Program-made: the position numbers and the translations under genes
Notes under the pieces: generated by a model
Told to the model about the DNA's origin: nothing
Seen by the model: only the letters and a program-made list of their open reading frames with translations
Databases searched by the model: none
Part shown: positions 55,836-64,000 of the stretch, one piece after another
How the letters are laid out: the number at the start of each line of letters is the position of its first letter
Position numbering within the stretch: the stretch's first letter is position 1
Source of the DNA: Bacteroidaceae bacterium
Lineage (GTDB): Bacteria; Bacteroidota; Bacteroidia; Bacteroidales; Bacteroidaceae
DNA length: 64,000 nt
Assembly: GCA_017940185.1 (NCBI GenBank)
Contig: JAGAZE010000043.1
Span: 1-64,000, forward strand
Reading direction: 5' to 3'

Positions 55836-56774
55836 ATGAGCGACAAGTTGTCCTTTATGGTGTTTTCGGGTTCGAGCACAAAGTATCTCACTGAGAAGAT
55901 TTGCCAAGAGCTAGACCAGCCCATGGGCAAGATGCATGTCATACGTTTCAGCGATGGCGAGTTTACTGTCTACTACGAAGAGTGCATTCGCGGCCGCGAC
56001 GTGTATCTTGTGCAGAGCACTTTTCCCAACACCGACAACCTGATGGAGCTGCTGCTTATGATCGATGCCGCCAAGCGTGCCTCGGCAGGCACCATCAATG
56101 CCGTCATCCCCTACTTCGGCTGGGCGCGGCAAGACCGCAAAGACCGTCCGCGTGTGAGCATCGGTGCCAAGCTCATTGCCGACCTGCTGACAGCCGCCGG
56201 CGTCGACCGTGTCATCACCATGGACCTGCACGCCGACCAGATACAGGGTTTCTTCGATGTGCCCGTAGACCACCTGTATGCTTCCAACGTGCTGCTGCCC
56301 TACCTGCAAAGCCTCAAGCTGGAGGATGTCATCATCGCTTCGCCCGACGTGGGCGGCTCAAAGCGTGCCAATACCTTTGCCAAATATCTCGGCTGTCCGC
56401 TCGTGTTATGCAACAAGACACGTGTGAGAGCCAACGAAGTGGAGAGTATACGCATCATCGGCGATGTGAAAGACAAGAACGTGATTCTTGTAGACGACAT
56501 CGTAGACACCGCCGGCACCATCACCACGGCAGCCGACGAGATGATACGTCAGGGTGCGAAGAGTGTCAGGGCATGTGCCTCCCACTGCGTGATGAGCGGA
56601 CCGGCAGACGAGCGCGTGGAGAAGTCGAACCTGGTGGAGATAGTATTCTCCGACTCCATACCCTACCACGGCACTTGCACCAAGGTGAAACAGCTTACCG
56701 TGGCAGGACTGCTGGCAGAGACCATACGCCGCATAGACAACAACGAGAGTATCAGCCCACAATATATTATATAA
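55836..56774 (+). CDS. prs: Ribose-phosphate pyrophosphokinase
   Basis: 312 aa, normal length. It makes PRPP from ribose 5-phosphate and ATP for nucleotide, His and Trp synthesis. Motifs: FSGSSTKYLTEKICQEL, the FSDGE site, PYFGWARQDRKDRPR, MDLHADQIQGFFDVPVDHLY (metal site) and VILVDDIVDTAGTITTA (PRPP loop). It is followed by tlpA after 23 bp. Confidence 0.96.
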   Translation: MSDKLSFMVFSGSSTKYLTEKICQELDQPMGKMHVIRFSDGEFTVYYEECIRGRDVYLVQSTFPNTDNLMELLLMIDAAKRASAGTINAVIPYFGWARQDRKDRPRVSIGAKLIADLLTAAGVDRVITMDLHADQIQGFFDVPVDHLYASNVLLPYLQSLKLEDVIIASPDVGGSKRANTFAKYLGCPLVLCNKTRVRANEVESIRIIGDVKDKNVILVDDIVDTAGTITTAADEMIRQGAKSVRACASHCVMSGPADERVEKSNLVEIVFSDSIPYHGTCTKVKQLTVAGLLAETIRRIDNNESISPQYII

Positions 56775-56797
56775 GGAATAAAATAACACTTACAGCC

Positions 56798-57406
56798 ATG
56801 AAACGAACCACTATCTTTGTCTTCTTGTTGCTCTGCGCAGGCTTGTGCCTGACATCGTGCAGCAAGAAGGAGGCATCACCAGCCGATGCCACCAATACCG
56901 AAAACCAACAACCGACCGATGGAGGCGAAGCACAGCAGGACGAAGCATACGCCAAACTGAAGGATATCACGCTGCCCGACGCCAATGGCAAAACCCATTC
57001 GCTGCTGGAAGAGGTGAAGAAGAATCCTGTCACCCTCATAGACTTTTGGGCCAGCTGGTGCGGACCCTGCATGCGAGAGATGCCCAATGTGAAGCAGACC
57101 TACGAACAGTTTAAAAACCGTGGCTTCAACATCATCGGCCTGTCTCTCGACAACGACCGCGAAGCTTGGCAGCAGGCGGTGAGCAGCATGGAGCTGACAT
57201 GGTTGCAGCTGTCTGACCTCAAGGGTTGGGACAGTGCAGCGGCACAACTCTACAATGTGCAGTCTATTCCTTTTACCATGCTTGTCAACAGCGAAGGCGA
57301 AATTGTTGAGACCAATCTTCGGGGCGAAGAGCTCCAGCATGCGGTGGCAGAAATGGTTGCCGATGCTGAGGATACGGCAAAGCTCGAGGCCGATAACCGG
57401 GAGTAA
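56798..57406 (+). CDS. TlpA-like thioredoxin lipoprotein
   Basis: 202 aa from the ATG at 56798. The lipobox is LCLTSC (Cys about 19). A Thr/Glu/Gln linker precedes a TlpA-type thioredoxin domain with active site FWASWCGPCMREMP and the cis-Pro region VQSIPFTMLV. It faces the periplasm on a lipid anchor and probably reduces disulfides or supports cytochrome or other extracytoplasmic maturation. It is encoded right after prs, probably in one transcript, with a long terminator after it. Confidence 0.88.
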   Translation: MKRTTIFVFLLLCAGLCLTSCSKKEASPADATNTENQQPTDGGEAQQDEAYAKLKDITLPDANGKTHSLLEEVKKNPVTLIDFWASWCGPCMREMPNVKQTYEQFKNRGFNIIGLSLDNDREAWQQAVSSMELTWLQLSDLKGWDSAAAQLYNVQSIPFTMLVNSEGEIVETNLRGEELQHAVAEMVADAEDTAKLEADNRE

Positions 57407-57435
57407 CCCCTGCGACACAGCAGGCAGACAGCGTC

Positions 57436-57497
57436 AACCTACTACGACAGCGCACTTCTCCAAGCTTGGGAAAGTGCGCTGTCGTAGTAGTAGGTTT
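57436..57497. terminator. Long bidirectional terminator
   Basis: AACCTACTACGACAGCGCAC and on (57436-57457) pairs with its complement at 57472-57495 with a 3-base bulge, followed by TTTTGC. It is shared by tlpA and the convergent nitroreductase gene. Confidence 0.88.
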
Positions 57498-57500
57498 TGC

Positions 57501-58127
57501 TCATTTGGGGTAGCCCACGGGATGGTTGAGAATGGGCACTTCTCCTTCCTTTAGCAGCAGTTCTTTCTTCAGTATGTCGATGTCCATCTGTGCACGTGCC
57601 ACAGTGCCGAGTCCCATGGAAGTGCAAGCCAGGTAGATGTTCTGCGACACATAGCCCGTATCCATGCAGCCATATTCCATGCTGCGTCGGGGAAATTTGT
57701 TGGTGTCGCTCACCAAGAGTAGGTTCATCGGTGCCGTGGCAGCGAAGTGCTGATTGGCAGCCAGAGCCTTGCGCAAGTCTTTGTTAGTGACGAGCGAAAG
57801 CGAATGCTGCTTGGCATTGTAGAGATAGGCCCCCTGAGCGGTACACACGTACACTCGCACATCCTGCCTGTTTACGGCCGATGGGGCGGTAATCTTGCCT
57901 GTAGCAGGCTCACTCACGCCACAGGCTGCCCACAGCAGGCACGACAGAGTGGCATCGTCGATAGGCTTGTCGGCATAAGCACGGATGCTGCGACGTGACT
58001 TGAGTACTTGACTTAACGGACGATCTGCATCCGCAGGAAACTGGGGCGAGGGCAACGCGCGTTCTTGTTGAGCTACGCACGCAATGCTGCTCATGGCCAT
58101 AAAGCCCAATAAGAGTAAGTGTTTCAT
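57501..58127 (-). CDS. Exported nitroreductase-family (SagB-like) flavoprotein
   Basis: 208 aa. The signal peptide ends near ACVA-QQ. The fold starts with LSQVLKSRRSIRAYADKPID (FMN phosphate-binding Arg pair), then LLWAACGVSEP, SAVNRQDVRVYVC, and MDTGYVSQNIYLACTSMGLG. Nitroreductase-fold enzymes use FMN to reduce quinones, nitro groups or other acceptors. A signal peptide is unusual for the family but common in Bacteroidales homologues. It follows coaW by 30 bp. Confidence 0.85.
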   Translation of the reverse strand: MKHLLLLGFMAMSSIACVAQQERALPSPQFPADADRPLSQVLKSRRSIRAYADKPIDDATLSCLLWAACGVSEPATGKITAPSAVNRQDVRVYVCTAQGAYLYNAKQHSLSLVTNKDLRKALAANQHFAATAPMNLLLVSDTNKFPRRSMEYGCMDTGYVSQNIYLACTSMGLGTVARAQMDIDILKKELLLKEGEVPILNHPVGYPK

Positions 58128-58157
58128 AAGATATTGATGATAAGGAATTATGCTATT

Positions 58158-58988
58158 TCAGGACATTGACTCTTTCAGATACACCAGTGCTGCGCCTATG
58201 GCCGTGCAGTATTCGGCATATTTGGGTATGCTGAAGCGCACGTTGTAGAGTTTTTCCAGCAGCGGGAACACGTCGCGGCACTGCGGCAGTAGTGTGAGGT
58301 TGCCTATGAGCACTATCTCTCTCGTTCCGCTGTTGAGCGCGGAGAGCACTGCTGCCGAGCCTATCGACTGCAGCACTGTGTGTATGATGCCTACCGCTAT
58401 GTCTTCCTTCTGTGCGTCGGCCTTGATGCGTCCCAGCAGCGAGGCGGTGGCGTTCATGGGCAGTCCTGGCAGTGGGCGGGCGCTGATGTCGCCTATCAGC
58501 AAATTGGCATGCTTGATGTCGCCGCGCATGGCAAGGGCTGCCACCTGGCGTATGTCATCGGTCTTGAGCAGCAGGCGCGAAAGTCCGTTGAGTGTGCCGC
58601 CGCCAATGCCGATGCCGCCGATGTGGCGGATATCGTCGCCCTGACACCTGACAAACGACGTGCCCGTGCCCATACTCACCACGAGCATGTCGTCGAGCTG
58701 CGACTCAAAGTGCGCGCCCAGCCCGTCGGCATCAAACTCCTCGGCCTTCATCCAGGCCACATCATACCTCAAAGTGTCGACATAAGCGCTGCCTACACCC
58801 GTCAGCACCACCTTCTCAATGTCGGAAAGCGACAGCTTGTTGTCGTCCATATATTTGCCCAATGCGCCGTAGAGTGAGGTGACGGGGTCGTTGGCGGTGA
58901 TGCGCACAGGCGAAATCACCTTCATGTTGCGAATGCCTACTATCTTGGTGGTACTGATGCCCACGTCGATGCCGATAACGTATTTCAT
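58158..58988 (-). CDS. coaW: Type II pantothenate kinase
   Basis: 276 aa. The ASKHA fold has an N-terminal phosphate loop, IGIDVGISTTKIVGI, then MVVSMGTGTSF-like LVVSMGTGTSFVRC and HIGGIGIGGGTLNGLSRLL, and the second phosphate motif REIVLIGNL. It phosphorylates pantothenate, the first step of coenzyme A synthesis. Type II enzymes are rarer in bacteria, known from Staphylococcus and Bacteroidales, and are resistant to CoA feedback. A -7 box is at 59011-59018. Confidence 0.9.
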   Translation of the reverse strand: MKYVIGIDVGISTTKIVGIRNMKVISPVRITANDPVTSLYGALGKYMDDNKLSLSDIEKVVLTGVGSAYVDTLRYDVAWMKAEEFDADGLGAHFESQLDDMLVVSMGTGTSFVRCQGDDIRHIGGIGIGGGTLNGLSRLLLKTDDIRQVAALAMRGDIKHANLLIGDISARPLPGLPMNATASLLGRIKADAQKEDIAVGIIHTVLQSIGSAAVLSALNSGTREIVLIGNLTLLPQCRDVFPLLEKLYNVRFSIPKYAEYCTAIGAALVYLKESMS

Positions 58989-59010
58989 GATACTGTAAGG
59001 TTAGTGCTGG

Positions 59011-59018
59011 CAAAAGTA
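59011..59018 (-). promoter_or_regulatory. -7 box for coaW
   Basis: Minus-strand TACTTTTG, 23 nt before the start; no clear -33. Confidence 0.5.
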
Positions 59019-59070
59019 CGAACAACCTTGTAATAATATGCCTGTTGAGGCAAAAAACGTGCATACTGTT

Positions 59071-59101
59071 TTTGTTGAGTGTGTGTTTTTGCCGACCTTT
59101 G
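59071..59101 (+). promoter_or_regulatory. Promoter for RNase P RNA
   Basis: TTTG (59071-59074), 19-bp spacer, GACCTTTG (59094-59101); the -7 has G in place of the first T. Confidence 0.65.
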
Positions 59102-59108
59102 CGGCCGC

Positions 59109-59525
59109 GTTTGCAGTGTGTCGGCTTGTCGCTGGCGTGTCTCTCGGGGCACGCGAGAGGAAAGTCCGGGCAGCATAAGGCGCTCCACTGGCGAAAATAC
59201 CAGTTGTCGGCGACGGCAAGTGACGGTAGAAGAAAACAACCGCCCGTCTTCTTCCGAGGCGGGTAAGGGTGAGAAGGTGGTGTAAGAGACCACCGGCCGC
59301 CGGGCGATCGGCGGGCCGTACCGGCTGGAGGCTGCAAGTTCGCGTATACCATCGACAGAGGGTAGCCTGCCCGAGGGGTTGGGGCACCTGTTGCTTCAGC
59401 CTGCGATGGAGGGTAGAACGCTGGAGCCGTAGGGCAACCTGCGGTGTAGATAAATGACAAGCACCGCCACAAGGGGCAATCCCTGTGGCGGTACAGAACC
59501 CGGCTTACAGACACACTGCAAGCCT
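59109..59525 (+). ncRNA. rnpB: RNase P RNA, class A
   Basis: About 415 nt. The P1 helix closes the RNA: TTGCAGTGTGTC (59111-59122) pairs with GACACACTGCAA (59510-59521). Universal segments are present in order: GAGAGGAAAGTCCGGGC, then ACAGAGGGTAGCCTGCCC, and the 3' ACAGAACCCGGCTTA. A U6 run follows at 59525, a likely terminator. It is the catalytic RNA that trims tRNA 5' leaders. It lies between coaW and an SH3 protein, with its own promoter. Confidence 0.95.
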
Positions 59526-59585
59526 TTTTTGTGCTCGGCTGTCGGTATGCCGCGCCCGTTGCGACAGAAGAAGTGCCGGGTAAGG

Positions 59586-60080
59586 TCAGCGTATGCGGCT
59601 CTTGGCCACGTAGCCCAGGAAACGCTCAAACTCATACACCTTCACCCAGCCGCTGTTGTAGGGCTTGTAGTGAATGTCGGAGCCCACGGCGAGTTGTCCC
59701 GTGATGGCATAGTTGGTGCCGGGACCCTTGCGGATGTTGACGTACGTGTCGCGCGGGTCGACGACGGTGCCCTTGCGCAGCGATGTCGAGGTGGCACTGC
59801 CCGCATTGGGGTTGACATACCTGATGCGGCTGGTGGCCATGTAGCCCATGAAGCTGCTGCTCTTGTTGGCGGAGTACACCTTGCTCCAGCCATTGCTCAG
59901 GGGTGTGTAGTACAGATACTCTCCCGATTGGTAGCGGCGCACGATGGCATAGTTGGTGCCGGGACCTTTGCGGATGTTTGTGTAACCGTCGGGGTCGACC
60001 ACGCGGCCGTAGCGTTGCTGTGCCATTGCGCACAGTGACGTTGTGAGCACAACGGCAAGTAGTAGAAGAAATCTTTTCAT
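59586..60080 (-). CDS. Exported protein with two bacterial SH3 domains
   Basis: 164 aa. The signal peptide ends near LCAMA-QQ. Two SH3b repeats (about 24-88 and 104-164) each carry Y.NIRKGPGTNYAI, then ....GW.KVY and F.GY.A.SRIR. The two copies are nearly the same length and share the GPGTNYAI core, so they arose by duplication. SH3b domains usually bind peptidoglycan or peptides; no enzyme domain is present. Probably periplasmic. Confidence 0.82.
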   Translation of the reverse strand: MKRFLLLLAVVLTTSLCAMAQQRYGRVVDPDGYTNIRKGPGTNYAIVRRYQSGEYLYYTPLSNGWSKVYSANKSSSFMGYMATSRIRYVNPNAGSATSTSLRKGTVVDPRDTYVNIRKGPGTNYAITGQLAVGSDIHYKPYNSGWVKVYEFERFLGYVAKSRIR

Positions 60081-60140
60081 GGCAGTTGGCTTGTTTAGTG
60101 TGAGTGGTTATAGCTTTCTGTACGTTCCCACAGGGGAGTG

Positions 60141-60551
60141 TCAGATATTGTCGGCGGGTTTGTTTTCCGGGTCGCGGCTGAGCACGGCGTCGATGTATTC
60201 TGCCACGCCGCTCTCTTCCAGACGCTGCAGCGTGCGCCGTTGCATGTTGCGGCTCACGAAATGATAGCACAGACACGCCGCCACGCCCACAATGCCGCCC
60301 ACCAGCAACGCCGGCACATAGTCGAGAAAGAGGGATGCAATGCCGATGGGTACTATCACCATCAACCCCATCACGGTCAGCTGCTTCTTCTGCTCTTGCA
60401 GAATATCGCGCTGAGGGTTCATGCGGTAGAGGTATTCGTCGACGTCGTCTTCCGTCACGTCGAAGTCTTCGGGCTTGGGAAAGTCGGGGTTGGGGCGGTT
60501 GCGGGCTATGAGCTTGCGCAGACGCTTCTCGTCCTGTACGGTGTATGCCAT
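60141..60551 (-). CDS. Small two-span membrane protein
   Basis: 136 aa from the ATG at 60551; the longer frame to 60683 runs through the promoter. The polar N-terminus (DEKRLRKLIARNRPNPDFPK PED) is followed by two membrane segments (VMGLMVIVPIGIASLFLDYV and LLVGGIVGVAACLCYHFVS, about 60-97) and a polar end. No family is recognised. Transcribed from 60575-60606, divergent from the YkvA gene. Confidence 0.65.
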   Translation of the reverse strand: MAYTVQDEKRLRKLIARNRPNPDFPKPEDFDVTEDDVDEYLYRMNPQRDILQEQKKQLTVMGLMVIVPIGIASLFLDYVPALLVGGIVGVAACLCYHFVSRNMQRRTLQRLEESGVAEYIDAVLSRDPENKPADNI

Positions 60552-60574
60552 GGTAGTGCGTGTTATGTTCACGA

Positions 60575-60606
60575 CAAAGATAATAATAAGTGAGAGTACC
60601 GACAAA
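60575..60606 (-). promoter_or_regulatory. Complete Bacteroidales promoter, leftward
   Basis: Minus strand: TTTG (60603-60606), 20-bp spacer, TATCTTTG (60575-60582). Confidence 0.82.
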
Positions 60607-60611
60607 TTATT

Positions 60612-60642
60612 TTTGCCGATTGTTGAACAATGTCTACATTTG
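60612..60642 (+). promoter_or_regulatory. Complete Bacteroidales promoter, rightward
   Basis: TTTG (60612-60615), 19-bp spacer, TACATTTG (60635-60642), 22 nt before the YkvA ATG. The -33 boxes of the two divergent promoters are 5 bp apart. Confidence 0.87.
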
Positions 60643-60663
60643 CAGCGACAAAAATCTCCCGCT

Positions 60664-61098
60664 ATGGAACTTCCCGATTTCATGCCCTATAAGGATAAGT
60701 TTTCTCCGCGTAATTTCTCGGAGAAGATTTCGCGTATTGCCAAGCGCGCCGGTGCCAAGCTCATCTACGTGGCACTCATCCTTTACTATATGTTGCAGAG
60801 CAAGAAAGTGTCGCTCAAAGACAAGGCACTCATTCTCGGTGCGCTGGGCTATCTCATCTCGCCGCTCGATGCCATCCCCGACGCTATTCCTATTGCCGGT
60901 CTCGGCGACGACCTCGGCGTGCTGATGTTTGCCTTGCAGAAGGTGAGGTCCAACGTGTCCGACGAGGTGCGCGAGAAGGCGCGAAAGCGACTTTCGAAGT
61001 GGTTCGACGACGATGAGATAAGCGAGATCGACACCCTCTTCGGCGATGCACCGGCACCCAAAGAAAAGGCTTCCGCCGACGCAGAACAGGACAAGTAG
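60664..61098 (+). CDS. YkvA family (DUF1232) protein
   Basis: 144 aa from the ATG at 60664, fixed by the promoter. The DUF1232 core SLKDKALILGALGYLISPLD, AIPDAIP, GLGDDLGVL lies at about 50-90 and forms one or two membrane-associated helices. The C-terminus is charged and ends KASADAEQDK. The family has no proven function; it may be a membrane-bound regulator. Confidence 0.85.
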   Translation: MELPDFMPYKDKFSPRNFSEKISRIAKRAGAKLIYVALILYYMLQSKKVSLKDKALILGALGYLISPLDAIPDAIPIAGLGDDLGVLMFALQKVRSNVSDEVREKARKRLSKWFDDDEISEIDTLFGDAPAPKEKASADAEQDK

Positions 61099-61168
61099 GG
61101 ACTCTACTGACCTCAACAAGCAAAGAAATCAATCATAAGCCCGAAGCACCGGGATGCCCGAATAGAAA

Positions 61169-61202
61169 AATGGCTGCAACACTTCTTGATGTTGCAGCCA
61201 TT
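61169..61202. terminator. Terminator between YkvA gene and tRNA-Cys
   Basis: AATGGCTGCAACA (61169-61181) pairs perfectly with TGTTGCAGCCATT (61190-61202); U-run on the minus strand (TTTTTC). Confidence 0.85.
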
Positions 61203-61216
61203 GCTGTTGGTTGGTG

Positions 61217-61288
61217 AGGTGCCTAGCGGATTCGAACCGCTGTAATCGGTTTTGCAGACCGGTGACTAAACCACTCATCCAAGGCACC
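61217..61288 (-). tRNA. tRNA-Cys (GCA)
   Basis: 72 nt. The acceptor stem GGTGCCT pairs with AGGCACC. The anticodon loop is CTGCAAA with anticodon GCA. The T-arm GCGGTTCGAATCCGC is perfect. CCA is not encoded. It lies downstream of recN on the same strand and ahead of a strong terminator. Confidence 0.96.
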
Positions 61289-61322
61289 TTGTTAGCGCAA
61301 AGCGTCTGCAAAGGTAAGCACA

Positions 61323-63017
61323 TCATTTGGTATCCGCAAGAAATGCGTCACTTTTCTGCTGTCGTAGCAGTGCACGTGCGTTGTCGAGGGCTTCGCGTGT
61401 GATGTCGGCACCGCTGAGCATGGCTGCAATCTCTGCTAGGCGTCGGCCGTTGTCGAGAGGTTGCATGTGTGTGGTGGTGGTGCCGAAGAGGTTTTCCTCT
61501 TTATACACGCGGTAGTGGTGTTCTCCTCTGGCTGCAATTTGTGGCAGGTGGGTGATGGTGATAATCTGTCGTCCGTCGGCAGCCATCTGCTGCATGAGCA
61601 TGGCCATGCGCTCTGCCATGTGTCCGCTCACGCCGGTGTCGATTTCGTCGAAGATGATGGTGGGCTGGCTGCCCTGCCGGCTCAGTAGCGCCTTGAGTGC
61701 AAGCATCACGCGCGCCGTCTCACCTCCCGAGGCTATTTGTGCGAGGGGCTGTAGCGGTGTGTTGCGGTTGGCTGTGAAGCGAAACTGCACTTCGTCGGCA
61801 CCGTCGGCAGCGAGGGGTTTCGACTGTAGCGAGGCTTCAAACTGCACATGGGGCATGCCGAGGCTTTGCAGATGGGCAATGAGTGCTGCCGCTACCTTCT
61901 TGGCCGCCTTGGTGCGTTGTGCGGTGAGCGTGGCCGCCTGTTGCTCCAGAGCGATGTGCAGCTGTGCAGCCTGCGCTTCGAGGGTGGCGAGTTGTTCGTC
62001 CGATGCATCAAGGCTGTCGAGGCGTCGGCGCAGCGTGTCGCGCTGAGCGATGAGTTCGCCGACGTCTTGTGCATGATACTTCTGCAACAGTGCGTTGAGC
62101 ATGTCGAGTCGTGAGTATACTCTCTCCGCCTCGGCGGGGTCGAAGTCGGCCTGCTCGCTCGTGCGGCTCACATCGGCGGCAATGTCTTTCAGGTCGATGT
62201 ATGCCGAACGTATGCGTTGGCTGATGTCGTCGGCCAGGGTGGGGTAGAGCTGTGCGGCGTTGTCTATGGCCTGTGCGGCACTGTGCAGCTGCTCTACTAT
62301 TCCTCCATCGGCGTTGAGCAGCGTGTCGGCCTGTGCCAGTGCCGTCTTGATGTCTTCAGCATTGCCTATGGCGCGAGCCGTGTTGTCGAGTTCTTCCTTT
62401 TCGCCTTCTGCGAGGTGTGCGTCGCAGAGTTCGTTCACCTGAAAGCGCAGGAAGTCGGCCTCTGCCGCTGTCTGTCTGAGGCTCTCGCGCAACTGTTGCA
62501 GCTGTGTGTCGGCTTCGTGCCACTGTCGAAAGGTGTTGCTGTAGGCAGTGCGCGTGGCGAGATTGTCGGCCATGGCGTCCACCACCGACAGTTGGAATCC
62601 CGCCGTGCGGAGCAGCAGGTTCTGGTGCTGGCTGTGGATGTCTACCAGTCGCTCGCCGATGAGTCGCAGTGTGTTGAGTGCTACGGGCACGTCGTTGACG
62701 AAAGCCCTGCTCTTACCCTGACTGCTGATGTCGCGCCGCAGAATGGTGTCGGTAGCATCGTAGTCCAGGTCGTTGTCGTCGAAGATTTCCGGCAGTTGCG
62801 GGTCGTCGAGGCTGAAGTGTGCTTCTATCGTGCACCGGTCGCATCCGCTCTTTATCGCTTTCGCATCGGCACGTTGTCCGAGCAGCAGCGACAGTGCCCC
62901 GAGGATGATGCTCTTGCCTGCTCCCGTCTCACCGGTGATGACGGAGAATCCCGGGTGAAAGTCGATGTCGAGCTCGTCAATGAGCGTGAAGTTCTTTATA
63001 TATAAGTGTGTGAGCAT
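61323..63017 (-). CDS. recN: DNA repair protein RecN
   Basis: 564 aa, normal length. SMC-like ATPase: Walker A VITGETGAGKSIILGALSLL near residue 28-47, long coiled coils in the middle, the ABC signature IASGGETARVMLAL and Walker B QPTIIFDEIDTGVSG. It tethers DNA ends in double-strand-break repair. It follows the DUF4835/PorD gene by 24 bp in a coaBC-porD-recN run, an order common in Bacteroidales. Confidence 0.95.
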   Translation of the reverse strand: MLTHLYIKNFTLIDELDIDFHPGFSVITGETGAGKSIILGALSLLLGQRADAKAIKSGCDRCTIEAHFSLDDPQLPEIFDDNDLDYDATDTILRRDISSQGKSRAFVNDVPVALNTLRLIGERLVDIHSQHQNLLLRTAGFQLSVVDAMADNLATRTAYSNTFRQWHEADTQLQQLRESLRQTAAEADFLRFQVNELCDAHLAEGEKEELDNTARAIGNAEDIKTALAQADTLLNADGGIVEQLHSAAQAIDNAAQLYPTLADDISQRIRSAYIDLKDIAADVSRTSEQADFDPAEAERVYSRLDMLNALLQKYHAQDVGELIAQRDTLRRRLDSLDASDEQLATLEAQAAQLHIALEQQAATLTAQRTKAAKKVAAALIAHLQSLGMPHVQFEASLQSKPLAADGADEVQFRFTANRNTPLQPLAQIASGGETARVMLALKALLSRQGSQPTIIFDEIDTGVSGHMAERMAMLMQQMAADGRQIITITHLPQIAARGEHHYRVYKEENLFGTTTTHMQPLDNGRRLAEIAAMLSGADITREALDNARALLRQQKSDAFLADTK

Positions 63018-63041
63018 ATATTGGCTGCGTGAGTGCAGACG

Positions 63042-63944
63042 CTATTGTTTTATTTTGTCCCAGGCGCTTTTCTGCGAAGCATTGATGGAGAAGAGTACTT
63101 CGTAGACGCTTTCTTTCTCCTTCTGTGTGCCTTTTCCTTTATAAATGTCGGCCAGCTCGTCGCGCTTGTAGTCGGTCCATATCTGCGGCAGCAGGCTCAT
63201 GGGTTTGTCGGCGTGGCACTTCTTGAGCTGTTCTTCTATGGCTGTGGTGATGTTGGCCCGGCCTCGGTCGGCGTTGTTGGCCATCTCGTCGAGGCCGAGA
63301 CGGTAGTAGTCGTACTGCAGTTGGCGGAAGGGCTTCATGGCGGGGTCGAGATAGTCGTTGATGATGGCATAGCGGTTGCGGTCGCTGTCGAAGGCTTTCC
63401 ATCCGGGGAAGTTGAGGTTTTGCGCGTTGTTGGCCAGCACCATGCAGCGTTGCAGCACATCGTCGCCACCCATGGGCGAGAAGGTGTCGAGGTCGAGGCC
63501 GATGATGAGCAGGGCGTAGTAGGCGAAGAGCGCCGTGGTCTGGTTGTCGACAAACTCTTCGTTGAACTCCAGCTGGTCGAACTGCGAGAACTCGAAGTTG
63601 AACTCGTTGTCTTTATTATTGTAGAGTGTGGTGGTGTATGCCGAGTTGAATACGGGACGGTTGGCCTGTATCATGGCGTTGCATGTCATCAGGTTGGTGG
63701 CCTTGTCGTATTTGGTCACGGTGATGCTGAAGCTGCAGTTGATGCGTTCGTGTTTCTGAAACTGCATGTTTGTCCACTGCCTTTCGTTGAGAAACTGCTC
63801 CAGCGTGGTCTGCAGGTTGTCAAACACCGACACGTCGGTGCCCTGCACCTGCGAGTGGTTGATGCTTACTTTGGCCATCAGCTCTTGTGCCTGTGCTGTG
63901 ATGGCGGTGGTGAGTAGGGCGAGGATGATGAGGGTGTGTCGCAT
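63042..63944 (-). CDS. porD: DUF4835 family protein (PorD of the type IX secretion system)
   Basis: 300 aa. The signal peptide ends near ITAQA-QE. The family pattern is plain: ELMAKVSINHSQVQGTDVSV, FDNLQTTLEQFLNERQWT, FSITVTKYD, NRPVFNSAYTTTLYNNKDNE. Databases label many DUF4835 proteins as PorD, from Porphyromonas gingivalis. No biochemical role is settled. The family occurs widely in Bacteroidetes, so its presence alone does not prove a working type IX system, but the tails on several secreted proteins here fit one. Confidence 0.8.
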   Translation of the reverse strand: MRHTLIILALLTTAITAQAQELMAKVSINHSQVQGTDVSVFDNLQTTLEQFLNERQWTNMQFQKHERINCSFSITVTKYDKATNLMTCNAMIQANRPVFNSAYTTTLYNNKDNEFNFEFSQFDQLEFNEEFVDNQTTALFAYYALLIIGLDLDTFSPMGGDDVLQRCMVLANNAQNLNFPGWKAFDSDRNRYAIINDYLDPAMKPFRQLQYDYYRLGLDEMANNADRGRANITTAIEEQLKKCHADKPMSLLPQIWTDYKRDELADIYKGKGTQKEKESVYEVLFSINASQKSAWDKIKQ

Positions 63945-63957
63945 GGTATGTGGGGTG

Positions 63958-64000
63958 TTATAGTATGCTTACGAGTCGGTCGACGATATCGCGTGCCACG
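63958..64000 (-). CDS. 3' end of a gene, probably coaBC
   Basis: Only 14 codons and the stop are in the window, reading VARDIVDRLVSIL. The position before porD-recN and this kind of helical ending fit the bifunctional phosphopantothenoylcysteine decarboxylase/ligase. Too short for proof. Confidence 0.45.
   Translation of the reverse strand, partial: VARDIVDRLVSIL

Noticed and set aside
55901..56797. Extension of tlpA upstream through prs
   Set aside because: This is an out-of-frame reading of prs; the lipoprotein signal begins at 56798.

Overview
The window looks like a chromosomal segment of a Bacteroidales bacterium, most likely Prevotellaceae. The evidence is the recurrent promoter form TTTG-N19-TAnnTTTG, the lack of Shine-Dalgarno sites, TonB-dependent receptors, DUF4835/PorD, type II pantothenate kinase, a B12-dependent ribonucleotide reductase, and secreted proteins ending in tails such as YxLxGQRV...GxxIxNGKKVIKK. 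Base composition is GC-rich by eye, except for an AT-richer patch at about 51.8-54.3 kb. No complete mobile element, CRISPR array or rRNA is visible.

Layout. 0-5 kb: two paralogous secreted repeat proteins, a DUF4105 membrane protein and a uracil/xanthine permease. 5-17 kb: an AAA-ATPase/CYTH fusion, PBP1A, secreted proteins, glutamine synthetase, a UGSC-family protein, an ECF sigma/membrane protein/Spy-like cassette and a YitT transporter. 17-27 kb: ADP-forming acetyl-CoA synthetase, an LRR protein, a GYF2-TM2 / GYF2-CD225 / DUF2752 membrane operon, a MATE exporter, a patatin and a GH106-like hydrolase. 27-31 kb: a thiamine uptake unit (TPP riboswitch, TonB receptor, PnuT), then a repeat-filled scar carrying an orphan C-terminal tail and a small acidic peptide. 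31-40.5 kb: dnaA, the unit nrdJ-folB-amidase-MCE, and hup/mS38-like/rng. 40.5-50 kb: a CotH protein, glycosyltransferase, lipoprotein, nucleotidase, and a TonB receptor with a His/Cys-rich partner. 50-64 kb: infC-rpmI-rplT, a relic of a C39-type peptide-export locus, nspC, prs-tlpA, coaW-nitroreductase, rnpB, SH3 and YkvA proteins, tRNA-Cys, recN, porD and the 3' end of a probable coaBC.

The most unusual feature is a dispersed family of short intergenic repeats. Three arrays share ACCAAT-N6-GATTTTG, where the six-base centre differs from locus to locus. Copies lie in tandem at a 20- or 22-bp period, and two of these arrays have an inverted copy. A fourth, more divergent 22-bp array lies between uraA and the AAA/CYTH gene. 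Other points of interest are a truncated C39 peptidase whose 3' end contains the infC promoter, a terminator whose U-tract is the spacer of the next promoter, and an orphan secretion tail left after loss of its gene body.

All assignments come from reading the sequence and recalling family motifs; no database search was run. Most start codons were chosen from promoter position, signal-peptide placement or family length, as noted for each gene.
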